From positions 1 to 6,057 of the forward strand of contig NYTT01000054.1 in the NCBI GenBank assembly GCA_002683775.1: DNA of 6,057 bases. The letters are read 5' to 3'. Within the stretch, counting starts at the first letter, position 1; each line of letters begins with the position of its first letter. Source of the DNA: Flavobacteriales bacterium (GTDB taxonomy: Bacteria > Bacteroidota > Bacteroidia > Flavobacteriales > BACL11). The notes beneath the pieces were generated by a model. The model was given only the letters and a program-made list of their open reading frames with translations, was not told the DNA's origin and did not search any database. A program made the translations under genes and the position numbers. This document shows, in pieces, positions 1 through 6,057 of this stretch.

Positions 1-1657
1 ACAAATGAAAGCAATTCAAGAGGAATTAGGAGGCAATGGTTCTCAAAAAGAAATAGATGAAATGAGATTGCAGGCATCTAAAAAAAAGTGGAATGAAGAT
101 ATTGGTATAGCATTTGATAAGGAGTTAAAGAAGTTGCAAAGAATGAATCCTTCAATGTCTGACTATGCAGTTCAAAGAAGTTATATTGAGTTGATTTTAG
201 AATTGCCCTGGAATGATGTTACAAAAGATAAATTTAACTTGGACAAAGCTCGTGATATTTTAGATCGTGATCATTTTGGATTAGAGCAAGTTAAAGAAAG
301 AATAATTGAACATTTAGCTGTTCTTAAACTTAAAGGAGATATGAAATCTCCGATTCTTTGTTTGTACGGGCCTCCTGGAGTTGGAAAGACCTCTTTAGGA
401 AAATCAATAGCTGAATCATTAAAAAGAAACTATGAAAGAGTATCTCTTGGTGGACTTCGAGATGAGGCGGAAATTAGAGGACACAGAAAGACTTACATTG
501 GTGCTATGCCAGGTCGCATAATTAAATCTATTAAAAAAGCAAAATCTTCAAATCCTGTTTTTGTATTGGATGAAATAGATAAAGTTGCAAGAGATAATCA
601 TGGTGATCCATCATCTGCTCTTCTAGAAGTTCTTGACCCAGAACAAAATGAAACTTTTCACGACAATTATTTAGATTTAGATTATGATTTGTCAAAAGTC
701 ATGTTTGTAGCAACTGCAAATTCATTATCAACAATACAGCCAGCTTTAAGAGATAGAATGGAAATTATTGAGATGAATGGCTATACTATTGAGGAGAAGG
801 TTCAGATTGCTCAAAAACATTTACTCCCAAAACAGCTAAAGTTACATGGCATAGAAGAAACTCAGTTTACTCTTGAAAACAAAATCATTGAAAAAGTTGC
901 AGATCAGTATACGAGAGAATCTGGAGTGAGAACTCTTGATAAAATGATAAGTAAATTGATTAGAAATGTTGCAAAATCAATTGCTATGAATCAAAAATAC
1001 AGTCATTCTCCAAGCTCAAATGAAATTGAAAAAGTTTTAGGTGCTCCAAAATTTGATAGAGAACGAGTAAGTGATAATTCTGTTGCGGGAGTCGTTACGG
1101 GCTTAGCATGGACTTCTGTTGGTGGGGACATTTTGTTTATTGAGAGTAGTTTAAATAGAGGAAAGGGAAAGTTATCCGTCACAGGAAATTTAGGAGTCGT
1201 AATGAAAGAATCAATTACAATTGCTATGGAGTATCTAAAATCTCACGCTTTATCATATAATTTAGATTTTAACGTTTTTGAGAAGTGGAATGTTCATGTT
1301 CATGTGCCAGAAGGAGCTACTCCAAAGGATGGTCCTTCTGCAGGGATCACTATGTTTACATCTTTAGTGTCTTCTTTTACTCAAAGAAAAGTAAAAGAAA
1401 AAATTGCAATGACAGGTGAGCTTACCCTAAGAGGCAAAGTATTGCCTGTAGGTGGGATAAAAGAGAAAATATTAGCAGCTAAGAGATCAGGAATCAAGGA
1501 GATAATTTTATCAAAACAAAATAAGAAAGATATTCTTGAAATTAATGCAAAATATATTAAAGGACTTACTTTTCATTATGTTGATAAATTAAATGAGGTT
1601 ATTGATATTGCTCTTTTGTCTGAAAAGGTTGATAATTTTGTTGAGATTAATGTGTAA
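1..1657 (+). CDS. lon: ATP-dependent protease Lon (LonA type), 5'-truncated by the window edge
   Basis: This is the C-terminal two thirds of LonA, the cytoplasmic AAA+ serine protease that unfolds and degrades misfolded and regulatory proteins as a homohexamer. The frame is open to the left edge: a CAA codon precedes the ATG at 5, which matches the internal Met of the conserved Q-MKAIQ-ELG stretch of Lon, so it is not the start. Numbering from that Met (550 residues follow): Walker A GPPGVGKTS at 122-130, Walker B VFVLDEID at 185-192, sensor 1 Asn 239, sensor 2 region TRESGVR at 303-309, catalytic Ser 445 in PKDGPSAGI and catalytic Lys 488 in GGIKEK. The Ser-Lys spacing of 43 equals that of E. 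coli S679/K722. The missing part is the substrate-binding N-terminal domain, some 230-270 residues. All active-site residues are intact and there is no frameshift. The stop TAA lies at 1655-1657, 40 bp before porQ. Confidence 0.97.
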   Translation, partial: QMKAIQEELGGNGSQKEIDEMRLQASKKKWNEDIGIAFDKELKKLQRMNPSMSDYAVQRSYIELILELPWNDVTKDKFNLDKARDILDRDHFGLEQVKERIIEHLAVLKLKGDMKSPILCLYGPPGVGKTSLGKSIAESLKRNYERVSLGGLRDEAEIRGHRKTYIGAMPGRIIKSIKKAKSSNPVFVLDEIDKVARDNHGDPSSALLEVLDPEQNETFHDNYLDLDYDLSKVMFVATANSLSTIQPALRDRMEIIEMNGYTIEEKVQIAQKHLLPKQLKLHGIEETQFTLENKIIEKVADQYTRESGVRTLDKMISKLIRNVAKSIAMNQKYSHSPSSNEIEKVLGAPKFDRERVSDNSVAGVVTGLAWTSVGGDILFIESSLNRGKGKLSVTGNLGVVMKESITIAMEYLKSHALSYNLDFNVFEKWNVHVHVPEGATPKDGPSAGITMFTSLVSSFTQRKVKEKIAMTGELTLRGKVLPVGGIKEKILAAKRSGIKEIILSKQNKKDILEINAKYIKGLTFHYVDKLNEVIDIALLSEKVDNFVEINV

Positions 1658-1662
1658 CTTTG
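1629..1662 (+). promoter_or_regulatory. Candidate Bacteroidota-type promoter for porQ-cmk-ispH
   Basis: TAACTTTG at 1655-1662 fits the Bacteroidota -7 consensus TAnnTTTG exactly, and a TTG at 1629-1631 lies 23 bases upstream, at the long end of the spacing described for the -33 TTG. The -7 element overlaps the lon stop codon. Transcription would begin near 1667-1670, giving a leader of about 30 nt before the porQ ATG. In DNA this AT-rich a TAnnTTTG match occurs by chance a few times per strand in 6 kb, so the call rests mainly on its position in the only gap between lon and porQ. Confidence 0.4.
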
Positions 1663-1697
1663 TAAAATAAAATCTACTTTTTATCGTTCCTCATAAA

Positions 1698-2732
1698 ATG
1701 AGTTTCAAATATTTTCTTTTTCTTTTTCTTTTTGTCTTACCAGAAATTGTTTGTTCTCAAAATGGTGGTCAAAAATCTTTCTCATTTTTAAATATTGAGC
1801 ATTCACCAAGAATTGAATCTTTGGGTGGAGGTCCTATTAGTATTATAGATGATGATGTTTCTATGATACAATCTAATCCATCATTATTAAATTCAAAAAT
1901 GCATAATGAAGTTTATTTTTCATTTGTTGATTATTTTGCTGATATCAATCTTTTTTCTTTTTCGTTTGCGCATGAATTTAAAGAAATAGGTGTATTTGGA
2001 CTGTCACTAAAATCAGTTAGCTACGGAGATTTTGAGCGTAATGATCAAACTGGGTCAAGAAATGGTCTCTTTAATGCTAATGATCAAGTTATATCTTTTG
2101 GGCTTAGTAAGAAACTATTAAATTATATTTTGTTAGGAGTTAACTTTAATATCTTAAATTCAAATTATGAATCTTATAGTTCATTTGGATTAGCATCAAA
2201 TATAGGAATCACATATTTTGATGAATCAAAGAAACTTTATTCTTCAATATTAATTAAAAACTTAGGAAGACAGTTGTCATACTATAATTATGAGCAGGAA
2301 AAATTACCATTTGAAATTCAATTTGCCATTACTAGAGAACTAAAATATCTTCCTTTTAAATACTTTCTGTCTTATGATAATATTAATAATTTTGATATAA
2401 GTTCTATTTATAAACTGAAGGTGCAAACTAACCTAGAATCAGATTCCCCACAAATTATTGATGAAAGTATAGCTAAAACATTACTAAGACATGTAACAAT
2501 AGGAGGTGAGCTAAATCCTTTTAGAAAAAGCCTGTTTTTAAGAGGTGGTTTTAACTTCCAAAGAAGATTTGATTTAACTACAGACGCCTACCCAGCAATG
2601 ATTGGTTTTTCTTGGGGGATAGGCTTTAGAGTTTCAAAATATTTCTTTGATTATAGTAGATCAGTTTATCATCTTACTGGATCTCCTAATAATTTTAGTA
2701 TTGCGACAAATTTAAGTACTTTTGGCTTGTAA
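1698..2732 (+). CDS. porQ: Type IX secretion system protein PorQ
   Basis: This 344-residue protein matches PorQ, an outer-membrane beta-barrel protein of the PorV/FadL-like group that works with the type IX secretion (Por) machinery exporting surface and gliding proteins. The first 20 residues form a signal peptide (Lys 4, a Phe/Leu-rich core, probable cleavage VCS|QNG after residue 20). There is no convincing lipobox around Cys 19. Family signatures seen: FSFLNIEHSPRIESLGG at 28-44, DDDVSMIQSNPSLL at 51-64, KNLGRQL at 187-193, RHVTIGGE at 264-271, and a C-terminal block at 303-335 with GFSWGIGF and YHLTGSPNNFSI. Alternating aromatic/polar residues throughout suit beta strands. The start ATG is preceded by ATAAA with no Shine-Dalgarno. 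Length is normal for the family. The gene is followed after one base by cmk, so the two are very likely cotranscribed. A role in secretion is inferred from the family, since no other T9SS gene is in the window. Confidence 0.88.
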   Translation: MSFKYFLFLFLFVLPEIVCSQNGGQKSFSFLNIEHSPRIESLGGGPISIIDDDVSMIQSNPSLLNSKMHNEVYFSFVDYFADINLFSFSFAHEFKEIGVFGLSLKSVSYGDFERNDQTGSRNGLFNANDQVISFGLSKKLLNYILLGVNFNILNSNYESYSSFGLASNIGITYFDESKKLYSSILIKNLGRQLSYYNYEQEKLPFEIQFAITRELKYLPFKYFLSYDNINNFDISSIYKLKVQTNLESDSPQIIDESIAKTLLRHVTIGGELNPFRKSLFLRGGFNFQRRFDLTTDAYPAMIGFSWGIGFRVSKYFFDYSRSVYHLTGSPNNFSIATNLSTFGL

Positions 2733-2733
2733 A

Positions 2734-3435
2734 ATGAGTTTGTTTTTTAACATAGCAATAGATGGTCATTCTTCTTGTGGCAAAAGTACTATAGCAAAAT
2801 CAATTGCCAGAAAATATAAAATGCGATATATTGATACTGGTGCAATGTATCGGGCTGTAACTTTGTATTGCATGCGAGAGAAAATAATTGATAATTCAAT
2901 TATTGATATAGATAAGTTGTTGGAAAAAATAGAGAATCTTAATATAGATTTTCAATATAATGCACATCTAAAGAAATCAGAAACTTTTTTAAATAACGAA
3001 AATGTTGAAGATTTAATTAGAGGAATTGATGTTTCTGAAAATGTATCAAATATTGCTAAAATTAAAGAAGTTAGGATTAAGTTAGTTTCTTTACAAAAAA
3101 GAATGGGACTAAACAAGAATGTTGTCATGGATGGCAGAGATATTGGCACAAAAGTCTTTCCAGATGCTAAGCTTAAATTATTTATAACTGCCAAAGTAGA
3201 AGTTAGAGCAAAAAGAAGATATACTGAGCTATTTGATAAAGGTGAAAAAGTTAATTACTCTGAAGTTTTAAAAAATATTAATACTCGAGATTTTAATGAT
3301 TCAAATAGAGAATTTAATCCGCTAGTTAAATCAGATGATGCTCTATTAATTGATAACTCGAATATCTCAATAGATGATCAAAATATATTAATTGAAAATT
3401 TAATAAATAAAATTAAAGATGAGAATTACAATTGA
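2734..3435 (+). CDS. cmk: (d)CMP kinase (cytidylate kinase)
   Basis: Cytidylate kinase phosphorylates CMP and dCMP with ATP to CDP and dCDP in the cytoplasm, recycling CMP from RNA turnover and lipid synthesis. The start chosen is ATG 2734, one base after the porQ stop, giving 233 residues beginning MSLFFNIAIDG. An in-frame TTG at 2722 inside porQ would add only four residues and does not fit the family N-terminus. Seen in order: P-loop GHSSCGKST at 11-19, DTGAMYR at 34-40 (nucleotide-monophosphate site), an NMP-binding insert from about 60 to 120, VMDGRDIGT at 131-139, VFPDA at 141-145, the basic AKRR at 159-162 and the C-terminal TRDFNDSNR/PLVKSDDALLID segment at 184-207. Length is typical of the family. 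Its last 17 bases overlap ispH, which suggests translational coupling. Confidence 0.95.
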   Translation: MSLFFNIAIDGHSSCGKSTIAKSIARKYKMRYIDTGAMYRAVTLYCMREKIIDNSIIDIDKLLEKIENLNIDFQYNAHLKKSETFLNNENVEDLIRGIDVSENVSNIAKIKEVRIKLVSLQKRMGLNKNVVMDGRDIGTKVFPDAKLKLFITAKVEVRAKRRYTELFDKGEKVNYSEVLKNINTRDFNDSNREFNPLVKSDDALLIDNSNISIDDQNILIENLINKIKDENYN

Positions 3436-4291
3436 TAAACATTCTGGGTTCTGTTTTGGAGTTGTATATGCAATCGAAATGGCTGAATCTATTTTAAGAA
3501 ACGAAGAGGAACTATATTGCTTAGGTGATATAGTTCATAATAACAAAGAGGTTGATCGCTTAAATGCCCTTGGTTTAAAAATAATAGACACTAATGATCT
3601 TAAAAATCTAAAAAATTGTAAGGTTTTAATTAGAGCGCATGGGGAGCCACCGTCAACATATGAGTTGGCACTAAAAAATAACATTCAACTCTTGGATGCA
3701 TCGTGTCCTGTTGTATTAAAGTTGCAACATCAGATTAAAGGTGGCTATGAAGAGATTAAAAAGATTAAAGGTCAAGTTGTTATATACGGAAAGGAAGGGC
3801 ATGCCGAAGTGGATGGCCTACTGGGTCAAACAAATAACAATGCAATAATTGTCACTACTGTTGATGATTTGCACAAAATTGATTTTGAGAAATCAATTTA
3901 CATGTATTCTCAAACAACAAAAAGCCCTGAAGGATACAAAGAAATAACTAAAGCAATTGAGAAAAGAGTTGATAAATCTAAGAATAATGGTATCAAGTAT
4001 ATTGTTAATGATACACTTTGCAGGCAGGTTTCAGGTAGAGAACCCCAATTGAAAATTTTTTCAACTTCTAATGATGTAATTGTTTTTGTTAGCGGAAGAA
4101 AATCATCAAATGGTAAAATGTTATATGAATCTTGTAAAAGAGAGAATCAGAATTCTTATTTTATTTCAGATATAGATGAGCTTAAAACTGATTGGTTTCA
4201 TGATGTAGATTCAGTTGGTATCTGCGGTGCAACATCAACTCCAAGATGGCTAATGGACAGTGTTAAAAATCATATCGAAAAAATAGCATAA
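3419..4291 (+). CDS. ispH: 4-hydroxy-3-methylbut-2-enyl diphosphate reductase
   Basis: IspH (LytB) is the cytoplasmic [4Fe-4S] enzyme that reduces HMBPP to IPP and DMAPP, the last step of the MEP isoprenoid pathway. In Bacteroidota these products feed undecaprenyl carriers, menaquinone and carotenoids. The 290-residue protein has the three cluster-ligand cysteines Cys 12 (SGFCFGV), Cys 96 (DASCPVV) and Cys 201 (NDTLCRQVS). It also has the substrate-site residues His 40 (DIVHN), His 74 (RAHGEPP), His 128 and Glu 130 (GHAEV), the SQTTK threonines near 166-167, and the SSNG motif at 229-232. The end carries GICGATSTPRWLM at 267-279. ATG 3419 lies inside the cmk 3' end (17-bp overlap, +1 frame) and places Cys 12 exactly as in E. 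coli. No key residue is missing. No clear intrinsic terminator follows. Confidence 0.96.
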   Translation: MRITIDKHSGFCFGVVYAIEMAESILRNEEELYCLGDIVHNNKEVDRLNALGLKIIDTNDLKNLKNCKVLIRAHGEPPSTYELALKNNIQLLDASCPVVLKLQHQIKGGYEEIKKIKGQVVIYGKEGHAEVDGLLGQTNNNAIIVTTVDDLHKIDFEKSIYMYSQTTKSPEGYKEITKAIEKRVDKSKNNGIKYIVNDTLCRQVSGREPQLKIFSTSNDVIVFVSGRKSSNGKMLYESCKRENQNSYFISDIDELKTDWFHDVDSVGICGATSTPRWLMDSVKNHIEKIA

Positions 4292-4321
4292 AATACATTC
4301 GTAATTTTACTTAAATTTTCT

Positions 4322-4329
4322 TATTTTTG
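4322..4329 (+). promoter_or_regulatory. Candidate -7 promoter element for rpsA
   Basis: TATTTTTG fits the Bacteroidota -7 consensus TAnnTTTG. It sits 31 bp after the ispH stop in the largest intergenic gap and is followed by GCATCCC. Transcription would start around 4334-4337, giving a leader of about 105-110 nt. No TTG lies 17-23 bases upstream, so the -33 half is missing or degenerate. Chance matches to this motif are common in AT-rich DNA, and the intergenic position ahead of a highly expressed ribosomal gene is the main support. Confidence 0.45.
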
Positions 4330-4330
4330 C

Positions 4331-4369
4331 ATCCCTTTTAAAAATGATGTCAAGGTATACTAAAAGGAT
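4331..4369 (+). promoter_or_regulatory. Inverted repeat / 5' hairpin in the rpsA leader
   Basis: ATCCCTTTTA (4331-4340) is complementary to TAAAAGGAT (4361-4369) with a single extra C, enclosing a 20-base loop. If transcription starts at 4334-4335, the transcript would begin with CCUUUUA pairing to UAAAAGG at 4361-4367, giving a 7-bp hairpin at the very 5' end. No T-run follows, so it is not an intrinsic terminator. A role in transcript stability, initiation control or S1 autoregulation is possible but inferred. The stem is AU-rich, so stability is moderate. Confidence 0.4.
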
Positions 4370-4376
4370 AATATAA
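4344..4376 (+). other. Possible 10-codon upstream reading frame in the rpsA leader
   Basis: ATG at 4344 opens a frame of ten codons (MMSRYTKRII) ending with TAA at 4374-4376, in the same register as rpsA but separated from it by the stop. It is preceded by TTTTAAAA, the same A-rich context as the confirmed starts of this window. Its ATG lies in the loop of the 4331-4369 hairpin and its codons run through the 3' arm. A frame this short arises easily by chance, and no known leader peptide was recognised. Confidence 0.18.
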
Positions 4377-4386
4377 AATAATCTCT

Positions 4387-4423
4387 CTTAACGGTTGGTC
4401 ATTTAATACCTACTCCCATTAAG
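4387..4423 (+). promoter_or_regulatory. Second candidate stem-loop in the rpsA leader
   Basis: CTTAA (4387-4391) pairs with TTAAG (4419-4423). Inside it GG (4393-4394) can pair with CC (4415-4416), and GGT (4397-4399) with ACC (4408-4410), around an 8-base loop. The result is an interrupted hairpin ending 19 bases before the rpsA start codon, where it could influence initiation. The pairing was found by eye, the helices are short and no conservation test was possible. Confidence 0.28.
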
Positions 4424-4442
4424 ATACAAAATTTTCAGAAAG

Positions 4443-6057
4443 ATGTCAAATGAAGAAAAAAAAGTAAAACCTGCAGAAATTAAGGTTACTAAATCCAAAA
4501 AATCTCCCAAGAAAAAAGCTGCTAAATCAATAAAAAAAACCGTTGATGTTGAATCTAAAATTCAAAATGAAGCAGAAATTATTTCAAGTGTTATTAGTGA
4601 GGAAAGTGTAAGTAAAAAAGAAGTTAAGACAGAAACTAAAGCTAAGAAAGCTAAAGTTTTAGACTTTGATTGGGATTTAATTGCACAAAATGATATGTAC
4701 ACTGAAAAGGAGCGTAAAGATTTTGAGAAAGAGTATGAAGCGACTCTTACAACTTCTATGGATAAGCAAGTTCTTGATGGCAAGGTTGTAACTATTACAG
4801 ATAGAGAAGTTGTAATTGATATAAATTTTAAATCAGATGGTGTTATTTCATTTAATGAGTTTAAGTATAATCCAGATCTTAAAGTTGGAGATAGTGTAGA
4901 AATTCTAGTTGAGAAGCAAGAAGATAAAAATGGTCAATTAGTTCTTTCTCATAGAAGAGCAAGAGTTTTACGTGCATGGGAAAAAGTAAATGTTGCTTTA
5001 GAAACAGGAGAAGTTGTAAATGGTCAAATTACGAGTAGAACAAAAGGAGGAATGATTGTTGATGTATTTGGTATTGAATGTTTTCTTCCAGGATCACAAA
5101 TTGATGTTAAACCTATTCGGGACTACGATGATTATGTTGGTAAAAAAATGGAGTTTAAAGTAGTGAAAGTTAATGAGGCTTTCAGAAATGTTGTTGTTTC
5201 TCATAAAGCCCTAATTGAAGCAGATCTTATTCTACAAACTAAAGAAATTATGTCTAAGTTAGAAAAGGGACAAGTTCTTGAGGGAACTGTTAAAAATATA
5301 ACTTCGTATGGAGTATTTGTTGATTTAGGTGGTATAGACGGACTAATTCATATTACTGATTTATCATGGGGTAGGATTTCTCATCCTGAAGAAATAGTTT
5401 CTTTAGATCAAACTATTAATGTTGTAATTCTTGAATTTGATGAAGGTAAGAGTAGAATTCAGCTTGGATTAAAGCAACTAGGAGCGCATCCTTGGGATGA
5501 TTTGGATAGTAATCTAAAAATAGGAGATGAAGTAGAAGGAAAGGTAGTTGTTGTAGCTGATTATGGTGTATTTGTTGAATTACAGTCTGGAGTTGAGGCT
5601 TTGTTGCATGTTTCAGAAATGTCATGGTCAACACATTTAAGATCAGCTAATGATTTTTACAAGAAAGGTGATTCTGTAAAGGCACAAGTTTTAACATTAG
5701 ATAAAGAAACTAGAAAGATGTCGTTAGGCGTTAAGCAGATGACACCTGACCCATGGAGTGATATTGCAGCTAACTTTCCTGTTGGATCTAAGCATAATGT
5801 CTTAGTTAAGAATTTTACAAACTTCGGAATATTTGTCGAGTTAGTTGAAGGAGTTGACGGGCTAGTGCATATCTCTGATTTATCTTGGACTAAAAAAATT
5901 AAACATCCTGCAGAATTTACTAAGGTAGATACGAAACTTGATGTTGTTGTTTTAGAGATTGATAAATCAAATAGAAAAATTAGTTTAGGCCATAAGCAGT
6001 TAGAAGATAATCCTTGGAATGAATATGCTAAAAAGTATAAGAGTGGTAAGGATTATG
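4443..6057 (+). CDS. rpsA: 30S ribosomal protein S1, 3'-truncated by the window edge
   Basis: Ribosomal protein S1 binds mRNA on the 30S subunit and helps unfold and place it for initiation. It is encoded here by 538 complete codons with no stop before the right edge. After a 71-residue Lys-rich extension (21 Lys) comes a Bacteroidota-type DFDWD segment at 74-78. Successive S1 (OB-fold) repeats follow at about 108-172, 189-255, 276-345, 361-432 and 446-520, and a sixth is cut off. Repeats 3-5 carry the typical YGVFV/FGIFV, GLIHITDLSW-like and LGxKQL motifs and are separated by PW-D/E linkers. Repeat 2 has KGGMIVDVFGIECFLPGSQ (201-219). The start ATG is preceded by CAGAAAG with no anti-SD match. 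The next ATG, at 4450, is out of frame. About 50-90 residues are probably missing at the end. Promoter and leader lie in the 151-bp gap upstream. Confidence 0.96.
   Translation, partial: MSNEEKKVKPAEIKVTKSKKSPKKKAAKSIKKTVDVESKIQNEAEIISSVISEESVSKKEVKTETKAKKAKVLDFDWDLIAQNDMYTEKERKDFEKEYEATLTTSMDKQVLDGKVVTITDREVVIDINFKSDGVISFNEFKYNPDLKVGDSVEILVEKQEDKNGQLVLSHRRARVLRAWEKVNVALETGEVVNGQITSRTKGGMIVDVFGIECFLPGSQIDVKPIRDYDDYVGKKMEFKVVKVNEAFRNVVVSHKALIEADLILQTKEIMSKLEKGQVLEGTVKNITSYGVFVDLGGIDGLIHITDLSWGRISHPEEIVSLDQTINVVILEFDEGKSRIQLGLKQLGAHPWDDLDSNLKIGDEVEGKVVVVADYGVFVELQSGVEALLHVSEMSWSTHLRSANDFYKKGDSVKAQVLTLDKETRKMSLGVKQMTPDPWSDIAANFPVGSKHNVLVKNFTNFGIFVELVEGVDGLVHISDLSWTKKIKHPAEFTKVDTKLDVVVLEIDKSNRKISLGHKQLEDNPWNEYAKKYKSGKDY

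Noticed and set aside
5..7. ATG at 5 as the start of lon
   Set aside because: It matches the internal Met of the conserved QMKAIQEELG stretch, the frame is open to the left edge, and the N-terminal domain would be missing.
2717..2724. TACTTTTG, an exact -7 consensus match just before cmk
   Set aside because: It lies inside the porQ coding sequence, has no properly spaced -33 TTG, and would give a leader of only a few bases. Chance matches are expected in such AT-rich DNA.
2722..2733. TTG at 2722 as the cmk start
   Set aside because: It adds only four residues inside the porQ end. ATG 2734 has the A-rich context and gives the usual Cmk N-terminus just before the P-loop.
2952..3194. Minus-strand open frame of 80 codons
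   Set aside because: It is antisense to cmk, whose conserved motifs cover the region. The peptide has no recognisable features.
4292..4330. Possible terminator after ispH
   Set aside because: The AT-rich run has only a 4-bp GTAA/TTAC repeat with a two-base gap and no GC-containing stem before a T-run.
4562..4783. Minus-strand open frame of 73 codons
   Set aside because: It is antisense to the N-terminal part of rpsA. Its Ser/Leu/Phe-rich composition is the complement of Lys/Glu-rich S1 coding sequence.
5416..5634. Minus-strand open frame of 72 codons
   Set aside because: It is antisense to S1 repeats 3-4 of rpsA, with a low-complexity His/Leu/Gln composition typical of a shadow frame.
4717..6002. 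Repeated DNA-level blocks within rpsA
   Set aside because: These are the tandem S1 (OB-fold) domains of one protein, similar at protein level and diverged in DNA. They are not a separate repeat element.

Overview
The window is a low-GC (about one third G+C by eye) segment from a member of the Bacteroidota, most likely a Flavobacteriales-type organism. Four things point there: a PorQ homologue (type IX secretion, a system confined to this phylum and its relatives), IspH and ribosomal S1 sequences of the Bacteroidota type, start codons preceded by A-runs instead of Shine-Dalgarno sequences, and TAnnTTTG (-7 type) promoter elements in the intergenic regions. Placement below phylum level is inference.

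Layout, all on the + strand: (1) 1-1657, the C-terminal two thirds of the ATP-dependent protease Lon, with the N-terminal part outside the left edge; (2) 1658-1697, a 40-bp spacer with a candidate promoter overlapping the lon stop; (3) 1698-2732, porQ; (4) 2734-3435, cmk, starting one base after the porQ stop; (5) 3419-4291, ispH, overlapping cmk by 17 bp; (6) 4292-4442, the only sizeable non-coding gap (151 bp), with a candidate -7 promoter element, a near-perfect inverted repeat, a second weaker stem-loop and a 10-codon upstream reading frame; (7) 4443 to the right edge, rpsA (ribosomal protein S1), open at its 3' end with 538 codons visible. Coding density is very high and no gene-free stretch exceeds 300 bases.

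porQ-cmk-ispH look like one transcription unit, because spacing is 1 bp and then -17 bp. rpsA probably has its own promoter and leader. The products serve different processes: protein quality control (Lon), outer-membrane type IX secretion (PorQ), CMP/dCMP phosphorylation (Cmk), the last step of the MEP isoprenoid pathway (IspH) and mRNA handling on the 30S subunit (S1). The cmk-ispH-rpsA neighbourhood is a widespread bacterial arrangement, and lon/porQ is the Bacteroidota-specific flank. I found no mobile element, CRISPR array, tRNA or rRNA, and no sign of a new defence or metabolic system. The most interesting part is the rpsA leader.
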